Shown one piece after another: positions 56,918 through 64,000 of a DNA stretch of 64,000 nucleotides (its first letter is position 1; each line of letters starts with the position of its first letter). This DNA comes from Yersinia entomophaga (GTDB taxonomy: Bacteria > Pseudomonadota > Gammaproteobacteria > Enterobacterales > Enterobacteriaceae). The position numbers and the translations under genes were made by a program. The notes under the pieces were generated by a model. The model was given only the letters and a program-made list of their open reading frames with translations, had not been told where the DNA came from and searched no databases. Location: NCBI RefSeq assembly GCF_001656035.1, contig NZ_CP010029.1:606410-670409 (forward strand), read 5' to 3'.

Positions 56918-57028
56918 ATGGAAATAAAGCTTACCAAGAAATGTGTAGCTAAAGAGGCGCTGACCGATGGAGAAAACAGTGAGCCATCTTCAATACAAAT
57001 ATTTAAAAACGTTATAGATAAAGCATAG
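56918..57028 (+). CDS. Candidate 36-residue ORF with strong ribosome site
   Basis: ATG 56918 follows GGAGG (56905-56909) at 8-nt spacing, directly after a 10-bp hairpin. The product MEIKLTKKCVAKEALTDGEN continues with a polar stretch and ends IFKNVIDKA. It overlaps the 3' end of the RcsA-like gene on the opposite strand by 39 bp. I recognise no homologue. The support is only the ribosome site and leader hairpin. Confidence 0.4.
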   Translation: MEIKLTKKCVAKEALTDGENSEPSSIQIFKNVIDKA

Positions 57029-57583
57029 CTCCAGACGATTCCTAACTTTTATTTTTTCGGTGATATGTCTTTTATGCGAATATACGGTGCTATCACTGAT
57101 ATTTAGCTTTTTTGCTATGCGATAATTTGGCATTTCTGTCATCCAGTAACACATCACTTTATGTTCTTGCGGACTAAATAAGGACGAATGCGTTGTCCCT
57201 TGCTGCCAGCCTTCCTGACTACCAGCATCCTGCAAGTGTGTCAGTGAGTGCAATAAATCGGGTAAGCGCCGCTTGGCTAATATTGATACAGTCTCCGTTA
57301 AAGGTATTGGTGTTTCGCTAAAGGGATAAGATGCATCCAGATAAATATAGACTCTGGCGCGTGTACAGCGGGTAATAAATTCCTCCAGCAATGGACAATG
57401 TCCGCCGTAGCGACAATATTGGGTTAAATTGACCATTATTACCGCAGGATCGAAACTCTGAATTACCAGCGTTGCTTGCTCAACAGTTGCTACATCCATT
57501 AAATTTACAGATGACATGCTATTTAAGTATTTATTTACACCAGAGCGAGTGTAATAACATTCGTCGATGATTAATATTCTCAT
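56990..57583 (-). CDS. RcsA-like LuxR-family regulator with degenerate receiver
   Basis: A 197-residue protein. The N-terminal half looks like a receiver (RILIIDECYYTRSGVNKYL; FDPAVIMVNLTQY), but Asn52 occupies the phosphoacceptor position. The C-terminal half is a LuxR helix-turn-helix (FSPQEHKVMCYWMTEMPNYRIAKKLNISDSTVYSHKRHITEKI). This combination recalls RcsA and BglJ, which act as partners of RcsB. AAGGATG precedes the ATG. Target genes are unknown; capsule or surface control would fit the family. Confidence 0.8.
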   Translation of the reverse strand: MRILIIDECYYTRSGVNKYLNSMSSVNLMDVATVEQATLVIQSFDPAVIMVNLTQYCRYGGHCPLLEEFITRCTRARVYIYLDASYPFSETPIPLTETVSILAKRRLPDLLHSLTHLQDAGSQEGWQQGTTHSSLFSPQEHKVMCYWMTEMPNYRIAKKLNISDSTVYSHKRHITEKIKVRNRLELCFIYNVFKYLY

Positions 57584-57838
57584 GGTGTTACATCCTTGTC
57601 ATACGGGCAACCATACCCGGCCGCAAACGCGAATAAGTTAATCCTCAGGTAGCTTTAGCGTCAATTCGGGATTCGCGATGCTAATAGACGGCATTTACGA
57701 ATGGATAATTATAAATAAGCAGGAAATAGCAGAAATAGCAGTGGGATAATCGAAGATGAACAGAATAATAAAAAAATGCAGGAGATTCTAAAACTATCAG
57801 AATATCCTGCGATAAATAGCCCGATTACGCTAAGACGA

Positions 57839-58954
57839 TCAGTTAAATCGACTCAAAGAAAAAGGTTTAATATCAATAGGAGACGCCTTATCTTGCGCAA
57901 ACAGCGCGGCGATTTCGCCCAGAGCAGTCGCGAACTTAAAACCGTGGCCACTTAGCCCGCTAAATACCATAATTCTTTGACTTTCTGGCAGCGTATCGAT
58001 AATAAAATCTTCATCAGGACTCATATCGTAAGTGCAGGATGAACCCCTTAAACACACGCCAACGCCGGGCAAATAGTTGCGTAAAAAGCTGAAAACTTCG
58101 GTTCCATCCTCGGCAAAACCGCCAAAAGGCTTGCGTTGATCCGCAGATTCAATGAGTTGACCGCCGTTATGTTTACCGATTTTCAGTTCTTCCTTCTTCG
58201 ACGGGAAACCATAGTAATGGACGTTATCTGGAGTTTCTACGGTGAAGGCGGGGAAGTGATTTTCTTCGCTGTAACGTCCGTCTGCGTGATGCCAGGCAAA
58301 GACTTTACGCACGGCGGAAATGGGGAGCGTAGGAAGTAATTTTTTCACCCAGGTGCCAGCGGTGACCACCACTTTCTTACCGCGGTAGGTACCATCGATA
58401 GTCACCACATCCACGCCATTATCGTCAGGGTGAATAGCCGAAACCGGACAGTTGAATAGAATCCCGCAGCCAGCGGCGGTGACTTCTTTAATCAGGGTGG
58501 AGACGGCCAAATCAGATTGCAGATAGCCTGATTTCGGCTCAAATACGCCGATATAGTCGTCAGGAACGGTGAAAAGCGGCCATTTTTGCCTCACTTCGCT
58601 CCCGTTCATGACCTGAATCGGCAAATCGTACTTGCGGGCACTTTCCTGTACGTTTTTCAGGAATTCGGAGTCTTGCGGGCCCAGGTTAATCACGCCGCTG
58701 GCATGAAACAGCTCCGCGCCAGTCGCTGTGGACAGGCCATCCCACAAGGTTTGCGCACGAAGAATCAGTGGCACATATTTTTCCCCTTCGCCATAAGCAT
58801 GACGAATCAGGCGAGTGTCGCCGTGGTGACTGCCGGATTGATGTGGCGGCATACCGCTGTCGATCATCAGAACCTTTAATCCAGCCTGCGCCGCGTAATA
58901 ACCCGCAGCTGAGCCAACGGAACCGCTGCCAACCACAATCAAATCATATTCCAT
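57839..58954 (-). CDS. solA: N-methyl-L-tryptophan oxidase SolA
   Basis: A 371-residue FAD enzyme of the monomeric sarcosine oxidase family (E. coli 372). N-terminal dinucleotide motif [14 protein letters not shown], then [23 protein letters not shown], and the Cys in [12 protein letters not shown] that carries covalent FAD in the family. It oxidatively demethylates N-methyl-L-tryptophan with release of H2O2 and formaldehyde. Order solA-bssS-dinI-pyrC is as in E. coli. Confidence 0.95.
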   Translation of the reverse strand: MEYDLIVVGSGSVGSAAGYYAAQAGLKVLMIDSGMPPHQSGSHHGDTRLIRHAYGEGEKYVPLILRAQTLWDGLSTATGAELFHASGVINLGPQDSEFLKNVQESARKYDLPIQVMNGSEVRQKWPLFTVPDDYIGVFEPKSGYLQSDLAVSTLIKEVTAAGCGILFNCPVSAIHPDDNGVDVVTIDGTYRGKKVVVTAGTWVKKLLPTLPISAVRKVFAWHHADGRYSEENHFPAFTVETPDNVHYYGFPSKKEELKIGKHNGGQLIESADQRKPFGGFAEDGTEVFSFLRNYLPGVGVCLRGSSCTYDMSPDEDFIIDTLPESQRIMVFSGLSGHGFKFATALGEIAALFAQDKASPIDIKPFSLSRFN

Positions 58955-59109
58955 GCTCTGGGACTCCAGGAAATAGCGTATATGCCTGATAAACCTTCAG
59001 GCCATCGTATAAAGGCAGGCTACGCAAAAGTAATAATTATGTGTATTAGTAATAACATGAGTAGAAGACTATCTAAAGGGGCGAAACGAGCGTGAGGGCG
59101 GGAGTGGCG

Positions 59110-59144
59110 AATAAAAAGGCACCTGATGAAGACTCATCGGTGCC
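59110..59144 (-). terminator. Terminator after bssS
   Basis: On the minus strand, GGCACCGATGA, a 4-nt loop, TCATC-A-GGTGCC, then TTTTTATT. The stem is 11 bp with one bulge. Confidence 0.88.
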
Positions 59145-59166
59145 CTGGGGTTTAGCTTTGAAATAA

Positions 59167-59421
59167 CTAGTGTTTTCGGTGGTCAATGTCTACATAATCC
59201 GTTGATTCGATCTTAGCAATGCCTGCTTCTAGAATATTAATTAATTGGCGTGCTACATCGGTGGTCAGCCAGAGCGTTCTATCGACTAAGGCGTTCTCTG
59301 TGGGTTGATCCACGGAAGACAGGTAATGAAGACGAATCATCATGGCATTGTACGCGTCTACAGTGCTGATATCCCAGCCTACGAGCGGGTGAGTCTGAAT
59401 AACTTCATCATTTCTGTCCAT
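59167..59421 (-). CDS. bssS: Biofilm regulator BssS
   Basis: An 84-residue protein very close to E. coli BssS: EVIQTHPLVGWDISTVDAYNAMMIRLHY, TLWLTTDVARQLINILEAGIAKIES. E. coli BssS influences biofilm formation through indole and AI-2 signalling; the mechanism is unclear. Its gene stands alone with its own terminator. Confidence 0.95.
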   Translation of the reverse strand: MDRNDEVIQTHPLVGWDISTVDAYNAMMIRLHYLSSVDQPTENALVDRTLWLTTDVARQLINILEAGIAKIESTDYVDIDHRKH

Positions 59422-59663
59422 ATAGACCCCTTATTAAGTAGTAACTAATTGAAGTAACTAATGAGGATCATTCGGCTCATAATTGAGTGAGCTTTTTCAG
59501 TATACGCAACTAGATATTTATTTGGCGAATAACACAACATCTTTACAAATTTGTTTAATAACGCTGAGAAAATGCACAATAACGCGATTCAGCTTCAATA
59601 TGGGCATAGAAAGAAAGAGGACAAGGGGCTGAGAAAAAATAATCAGAGAACATGATGTGAGGA

Positions 59664-59691
59664 CAAAAAAGCCGAGGAGCGACTCCCCGGC
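59664..59691 (-). terminator. Terminator after dinI
   Basis: Minus strand GCCGGGGAG, TCG loop, CTCCTCGGC with one G-T pair, then TTTTTT. Confidence 0.88.
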
Positions 59692-59711
59692 AAAAACTGC
59701 ATAACAGTGAG

Positions 59712-59951
59712 TTATTCTGCGTCAAACCAATCGTCGGCGCTTTCCCAAATTTCTTGCAATATTTCAGAGATCCGATCTTTATCGGTTTTGGCTCCGCCAA
59801 GTACCGAAAGATCGTTAGCTCCGGCATAACGAATCCTGACGGTCGTATCCGGGAATTGAGCATTGAGCCTTTTAGTGAGCTCCCCGGTTAAGGCTTCAAT
59901 CGCGCCCGCGGGTAATGGGTTTTTTCTATCAATGCTGACTTCAACACGCAT
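59712..59951 (-). CDS. dinI: DNA damage-inducible protein DinI
   Basis: A 79-residue acidic protein (E. coli 81) that binds RecA filaments and tunes the SOS response. Conserved parts are MRVEVSIDRKNPLPAGAIEALTGEL, the RIRYAGANDLSVLGG turn and the acidic C-terminal helix ISEILQEIWESADDWF. A LexA box lies 22 bp upstream of the start. Confidence 0.95.
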   Translation of the reverse strand: MRVEVSIDRKNPLPAGAIEALTGELTKRLNAQFPDTTVRIRYAGANDLSVLGGAKTDKDRISEILQEIWESADDWFDAE

Positions 59952-59972
59952 GTTTCATCCTCCGAATATTGA

Positions 59973-59992
59973 TACTGTATGTTTATACAGTT
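59973..59992. promoter_or_regulatory. LexA (SOS) box of dinI
   Basis: TACTGTATGTTTATACAGTT contains CTGT-N8-ACAG. Confidence 0.95.
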
Positions 59993-60032
59993 AAATGTAA
60001 TGTGCGACAAGAGGGAGAATGAAAAAAATGAG

Positions 60033-60064
60033 AAAAATAAGGGAAGAGAATAACGCTTCCCCTT
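60033..60064 (-). terminator. Terminator-like hairpin after pyrC
   Basis: Minus strand GGGAAG (60056-60061 side), 9-nt loop, CTTCCC (60041-60046 side), then TTATTTTTC. Directly follows the pyrC stop. Confidence 0.65.
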
Positions 60065-60072
60065 GAAAGACA

Positions 60073-61119
60073 TTAGCTTTTTACTGACCAATTCAGCGTT
60101 TGGCCTGCCAGATAAGGCACAATAGATTCGTTACCAAGCGAAATTTCTTCCGGCTGGGTGAAGGGCTGGCGCACCAACTCAACAAAATCTTCATTGACTG
60201 GCAAACCGTAGAAACGCGGCCCGTTCAATGAACAGAAGGCTTCAAGATGTTGTAAAGCCTCCATTTCTTCAAACACGGTAGCGTAGGACGGTAAGGCCGA
60301 CGGCGCATTGAATACGCCCGCGCAGCCACAGGAAGACTCTTTGCGGTGTTTGGCATGCGGCGCTGAGTCGGTACCCAGGAAGAAACGCTCGCTGCCGCTG
60401 GCAACGGCTTGACGCAGAGCCTGCTGGTGGGTGCCACGTTTCAGGATTGGCAAACAGAACAGGTGAGGGCGAATACCGCCAACTAACATGTGGTTACGGT
60501 TAAACATTAAATGCTGTGGCGTGATGGTCGCGGCAATAAAATCATTACCTGCAAGCACATAATCAGCCGCATCTTTGGTGGTGATATGCTCGAAAACGAT
60601 TTTCAGCGCAGGGAATTTTTGGCGGATAGGCTCCAGAATCTGATCGATAAAGCGGGCTTCCCGATCGAAGATATCGACATCGGCATCGGTTACTTCCCCG
60701 TGAATCAATAGCGGCATACCTAATTTCTGCATCTGCTCGAACAGCGGATAAATCCCTAAAATATCGGACACACCGTGGGTTGAGTTCGTAGTGGCATTGG
60801 CAGGGTAAAGTTTGGCCGCGGTGAATACGCCTTGCTCGAAACCTGCGGTCAACTCTCTTTCGGTCAACTGGTTGGTCAGATAACAAGTCATCAGCGGAGT
60901 GAATGTCTGGCCTTTAGGCACCGCCGCCAAAATACGTTCCCGATAAGCAATGGCGCTGCTAACGGTGGTAATGGGAGTGGCCAGATTTGGCATCACTATC
61001 GCCCGGCCAAATACCTCACTGGTATAAGGGAGTACCCTGGCTAACATTTCGTCGTCACGCAAGTGGATGTGCCAATCGTCCGGGCGGCGAATTTTCAGGG
61101 TTTGGGATTGTGCAGTCAT
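60073..61119 (-). CDS. pyrC: Dihydroorotase PyrC
   Basis: A 348-residue class II dihydroorotase, the same length as in E. coli. It closes N-carbamoyl-aspartate to dihydroorotate in pyrimidine synthesis. Metal site: HIHLRDD (His-x-His), the carbamylated Lys in [26 protein letters not shown], and the Asp of [15 protein letters not shown] start at ATG 61119 ([17 protein letters not shown]); the frame runs 48 codons further upstream without support. Confidence 0.97.
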   Translation of the reverse strand: MTAQSQTLKIRRPDDWHIHLRDDEMLARVLPYTSEVFGRAIVMPNLATPITTVSSAIAYRERILAAVPKGQTFTPLMTCYLTNQLTERELTAGFEQGVFTAAKLYPANATTNSTHGVSDILGIYPLFEQMQKLGMPLLIHGEVTDADVDIFDREARFIDQILEPIRQKFPALKIVFEHITTKDAADYVLAGNDFIAATITPQHLMFNRNHMLVGGIRPHLFCLPILKRGTHQQALRQAVASGSERFFLGTDSAPHAKHRKESSCGCAGVFNAPSALPSYATVFEEMEALQHLEAFCSLNGPRFYGLPVNEDFVELVRQPFTQPEEISLGNESIVPYLAGQTLNWSVKS

Positions 61120-61355
61120 TTGGCTAGCTCCACTTTGATGATGAGAATTTCGAGGTTTTTTGCTGGTACGGGAGTGTTTCCGGCGGGGTGTAAGGATAAG
61201 CGGAAAGTGCGACAGATGCATCTGATTGTTCGGGTTAAGTTGAAAACAATTAGAAAAAGGCATCTTATATAGACAGGTATTGCGTCAGTGAATTCGATGC
61301 AATAAACAGCTATCGGTCGTCAGGCCGACAGAAGATTGAAACAGGAGAGGGTAAA

Positions 61356-61643
61356 ATGGAAGTTCGCGTCATCGCCAGCTTAGTGGCGAAACCAGAGTTT
61401 ATTGAAGATGTTAAGGCTATTGTGCATCAAATTATTGAGCCAAGTCGTGCCGAAGGCGGCAATCTGCAATACGATCTTCATGCGGAAATCGGTCAGCCGG
61501 GTACCTTTGTGTTCTTTGAGCGTTGGGCCTCCGATGATGCGCTGCAAAAGCACAATAAAACCGCTCATTTCCAGGCATTTGTCGGCCAGTTAGACGGCAA
61601 ATTGGATAATCTGGATATCAAAACGCTGAAACAGATTGCCTGA
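61356..61643 (+). CDS. ABM-domain protein, putative quinol monooxygenase
   Basis: A 95-residue dimeric alpha-beta barrel protein of the antibiotic biosynthesis monooxygenase family (VRVIASLVAKPEFIEDVKAIVHQIIEPSRAEGG; FVFFERWASDDALQKHNKTAHFQAF). YgiN is a related E. coli quinol monooxygenase, but this one is shorter and distinct. The ribosome site AGGAGAGGG is strong. It is divergent from pyrC; a bidirectional terminator separates it from rne. Confidence 0.85.
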   Translation: MEVRVIASLVAKPEFIEDVKAIVHQIIEPSRAEGGNLQYDLHAEIGQPGTFVFFERWASDDALQKHNKTAHFQAFVGQLDGKLDNLDIKTLKQIA

Positions 61644-61682
61644 TTGACTCGGTTTAATGCTCAGAAATTACGGTTTTCAGTC

Positions 61683-61712
61683 GTAAAAAAACCCGCCGTG
61701 TGGCGGGTTTTG
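61683..61712. terminator. Bidirectional terminator between the ABM gene and rne
   Basis: AACCCGCC (61690-61697), GTGT loop, GGCGGGTT (61702-61709), with an A-run before and TTTTGTC after. Confidence 0.9.
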
Positions 61713-61734
61713 TCGTTAAGGAGCTCGCTGTCAG

Positions 61735-64000
61735 TTACTTGACTGGCTGAGGCTTGGTAGCCGGTGCCGTAGCCTTGTTCACTGCCGCGTGCGCGCCCGC
61801 AGAGCCTTTACCTGCAAAGTCGAACGCAGGGCGTTGCCATTCACTGTGAGCTGACGCTTGCGTAGCCTGAGTTGAGGCAGAAGCCGGTGCTTTGGTCATC
61901 GGAGCGAATGCATGATGTTTGAAGCGCACGCCTTCCGGATGAACAACCGCTTCGGTCACTACGGTAGCGGCCACTTCAACGGTTTTCGGTGCATCAACTA
62001 CTGGCGTTTCCGGCGCTGCTTGCGTCGCAGTCACTTCAGCAACAACGGTTTCAGCCACATTCTCTTCTACCACAGCTTTTGTTGTTGGCGCGGTTTCTTC
62101 AACTGCGTCAGTTGCGCTGACAATGGTTTCGGTATGAGCTTCAAACGGTGCTTCAACAGCCAGGGTTTCGGCAACAACGTCTTCTATAGTGACCGCTTTC
62201 GCTGCGATTTCTTCAACCGCAGGTTGAGCCGTCACTTCTGGCTGAACAACCGCTTGCGCTGCTGGCTGGTTAACCGGAGTTTCAGCTTTCGTCGTTTCAA
62301 CGCCAGCAGTTTCCATTTCAACAGTTTTAACTTCAGCAGTTTCAACTGCAACAGTTTTGACTACAGGCGCCTCAACGACTGGAGCAGCAACTGGCGCGCG
62401 GCCCGGTACGGCAGCAGCTGATGAAGATGAACCACCTGGCTGATGTTTGTAAGCCGCAGGCGCTGGCGTGAACGCTTCAACCGGTTTTTCAGCTTTAGGC
62501 GCTTCAATCACAGCAGGTTCAGCGACAACGGCTGGTACCGCCACGGTTTGTTCAATCGCTGGCGATGCAGCAACCGAATTCGCCTGACCGGTGGTGACTG
62601 CCGGTGCTGCGATCACAGCAGGTGTTTCAGCCGCTTGGGTATTCAGGTTTTCTGCGATATTTTCCGCTGCTGGCTCAGCAACTTGCTGTTCCTGCGGCAG
62701 TGCAACCGGATAACGAATAAACACCTTGCCTGACGCCATTTCCGGAGAGGCAAACGCCCCGGCCAGAGGCATAGCGGATTGGGTTGGATAACGCTCGTCA
62801 CGATAGCGACGACGACGTTGACCACTGACACGCAGGTGACGTGGTGAACGGCGTGAACGACGTGGCATACCATTCTCGTTATTGGCAGAACGATCGTTAC
62901 CGTTGTCTTCATCCGCTGCTGGTGCTAACAGTTTCACTTCTTCCTGTGCAACAACCGGAGCCGCGGTTTGCTCGGCGATTTTAACAACAGGAGTCTTTTC
63001 ACTGGCGGTATCCGCTGGGTTCAGTTCATCATTGGCCGATTGAATACGTACTTTTTGATTCAATTGACGACGCTGACGACGCTGCATCACCTGTTGGCGT
63101 TCTTCCTGCTCAGGCTGGACTTCTTCTACCAGATTTACCGCTACAACGCTTTCAACCACTTCAGCCGCTTTCACTTCCTGCGGATTCTGACGTTGACGAC
63201 GTTGACGATCGCCACGTTCACGACGCGGTTGCTGTTCTTCCCGTGGCGCTTTGTCGTTGTCGCGATTTTCTACCGTAGCTTCAACCGCGGTATTTTGCTG
63301 GTTAGAACGACGGTTACGACGCTGATCTTCACGGCCTTCACGGCCTTCACGGATGTCACGATTATCGCGGTTTGCATCCCGATTGCCGTTGTCACGCGCG
63401 TTTTCACGCGTATTTTCGCGACCTTCACGCGGCGTGCGGTCACCGCGATCTTTGCGGCCATTGTTCTGACGGCGCGGATTACGACGATCTTGACGACGAT
63501 TATCGGTATTTTCGGTTTTTTCGACGACAGCCGGTTTCACTTCCGCTTCAGCTGGTGCGGCGAACAGGCTTTTCAGACCGCTAATCAAGCGACTAAACAG
63601 ACCCGGCTGTGCGGCACTGACGGCTGCTTTTGCTGGCTGCACCGCAGGTTTGGCCGCTGCCGCAGGTTCAGCTTCCGGTGGCACTTCCGTTGGCAGAGAG
63701 AAGGTCGCCAGCGCCGGTTGTTCCGGACGTTTGCGTTCCATTGGCGCTTCTTCCAGTGGCTGAGCCATCTCTTCTTCATGCAGTTTCGGCAGCAGGTAGC
63801 TCAGGGTCGGAACTTCTTCACCTTTACGTACGCGCAGCACCGAGTAATGCGGGGTTTGCATCTGGTCGTTAGGTACGATAACTGCACGCACGCCGCCTTG
63901 ACGCTTCTCAATGGCATTAACCGATTCACGTTTTTCATTCAGCAGATAAGAGGCAATCTGGACTGGAACGATAGCGTGAACTTCATGGGTATTCTCTTTC
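61735..64000 (-). CDS. rne: Ribonuclease E, C-terminal scaffold portion (5' end outside window)
   Basis: The frame is open to the window edge, so the catalytic N-terminal half is not included; about 754 residues are seen. From the edge: the end of the catalytic region (VPVQIASYLLNEKRESVNAIEKRQGG), a membrane-targeting amphipathic helix (PGLFSRLISGLKSLFAA), an Arg-rich RNA-binding segment with RRDRR/NRDN-type repeats, further Arg-rich patches, a low-complexity Val/Ala/Glu/Pro-rich part and a C-terminal segment (SEWQRPAFDFAGKGSAGAHAAVN) that matches the PNPase-binding tail. This is the degradosome scaffold for RhlB, enolase and PNPase. Confidence 0.95.
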   Translation of the reverse strand, partial: KENTHEVHAIVPVQIASYLLNEKRESVNAIEKRQGGVRAVIVPNDQMQTPHYSVLRVRKGEEVPTLSYLLPKLHEEEMAQPLEEAPMERKRPEQPALATFSLPTEVPPEAEPAAAAKPAVQPAKAAVSAAQPGLFSRLISGLKSLFAAPAEAEVKPAVVEKTENTDNRRQDRRNPRRQNNGRKDRGDRTPREGRENTRENARDNGNRDANRDNRDIREGREGREDQRRNRRSNQQNTAVEATVENRDNDKAPREEQQPRRERGDRQRRQRQNPQEVKAAEVVESVVAVNLVEEVQPEQEERQQVMQRRQRRQLNQKVRIQSANDELNPADTASEKTPVVKIAEQTAAPVVAQEEVKLLAPAADEDNGNDRSANNENGMPRRSRRSPRHLRVSGQRRRRYRDERYPTQSAMPLAGAFASPEMASGKVFIRYPVALPQEQQVAEPAAENIAENLNTQAAETPAVIAAPAVTTGQANSVAASPAIEQTVAVPAVVAEPAVIEAPKAEKPVEAFTPAPAAYKHQPGGSSSSAAAVPGRAPVAAPVVEAPVVKTVAVETAEVKTVEMETAGVETTKAETPVNQPAAQAVVQPEVTAQPAVEEIAAKAVTIEDVVAETLAVEAPFEAHTETIVSATDAVEETAPTTKAVVEENVAETVVAEVTATQAAPETPVVDAPKTVEVAATVVTEAVVHPEGVRFKHHAFAPMTKAPASASTQATQASAHSEWQRPAFDFAGKGSAGAHAAVNKATAPATKPQPVK

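Noticed and set aside
1..64000. CRISPR arrays, insertion sequences and integrases
   Set aside because: I saw no regularly spaced repeats, transposase or integrase frames anywhere in the window; the only mobile-DNA traces are the prophage remnant and the palindromic element.

Overview
The window is chromosomal backbone of a member of the Enterobacterales. Gene content and order (uup-pqiABC-rmf, fabA-ycbZ-matP-ompA-sulA-sxy-yccS-yccF-helD-mgsA-yccT-yccU-hspQ-rlmI, acyP-tusE-tRNA-Ser, opgC/opgGH-yceK, mdtG, lpxL, trhO, yceO-solA-bssS-dinI-pyrC, rne) follow the 21-25 min region of Escherichia coli. The protein divergence (OmpA, SulA, Sxy, RNase E tail), moderate GC content and a tetrathionate reductase locus suggest a Yersinia/Serratia/Hafnia-like lineage rather than E. 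coli itself. I do not assign a genus. Both window ends cut genes: uup at the left and rne at the right.

Layout. 1-5.4 kb: Uup, the PqiABC envelope lipid-transport operon and ribosome modulation factor. 5.5-7.3 kb: an HxlR regulator plus a second ketoacyl-ACP synthase (FabF-like), inserted between rmf and fabA. 7.4-22.3 kb: conserved core (fatty-acid desaturation step, Lon-like protease, Ter macrodomain protein, OmpA, SOS division inhibitor, competence regulator, helicase IV, methylglyoxal synthase, HspQ, RlmI). 22.4-25.9 kb: a degraded lambdoid prophage between rlmI and acyP. It holds a CI-like repressor with three matched operators, a short structured-RNA-like segment, antiterminator Q, a dual-start pinholin and an endolysin fragment. 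25.9-31.9 kb: acylphosphatase, TusE, tRNA-Ser(UGA), a Tat-exported beta-carbonic anhydrase, a LysR/PACE efflux pair and NhaP2. 32-38 kb: osmoregulated periplasmic glucan genes, in which opgC is frameshifted at a 9-nt homopolymer. 38-45 kb: small enzymes, a POT peptide transporter, MdtG, DoxX, a YCII protein and LpxL. 45-52.5 kb: a complete ttrRS-ttrBCA tetrathionate respiration locus inserted between lpxL and trhO. 52.5-64 kb: a DMT transporter, TrhO, TqsA, YceO, an RcsA-like regulator, SolA, BssS, DinI, PyrC, an ABM-domain protein and the C-terminal half of RNase E.

Functional themes: envelope homeostasis (PqiABC, OmpA, OpgGH, LpxL, lipoproteins), SOS response (sulA and dinI both carry near-consensus LexA boxes), unsaturated fatty-acid control (FadR and FabR sites upstream of fabA) and anaerobic respiration (ttr, with an FNR-like site in its divergent promoter). 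The most novel material is the prophage remnant, with its operator array and consecutive bulged hairpins. Next come the HxlR/KAS pair, the opgC homopolymer, a palindromic element beside the tRNA, a perfect CRP-type palindrome in a 570-bp gene-free stretch, and a 36-residue ORF with a hairpin leader.
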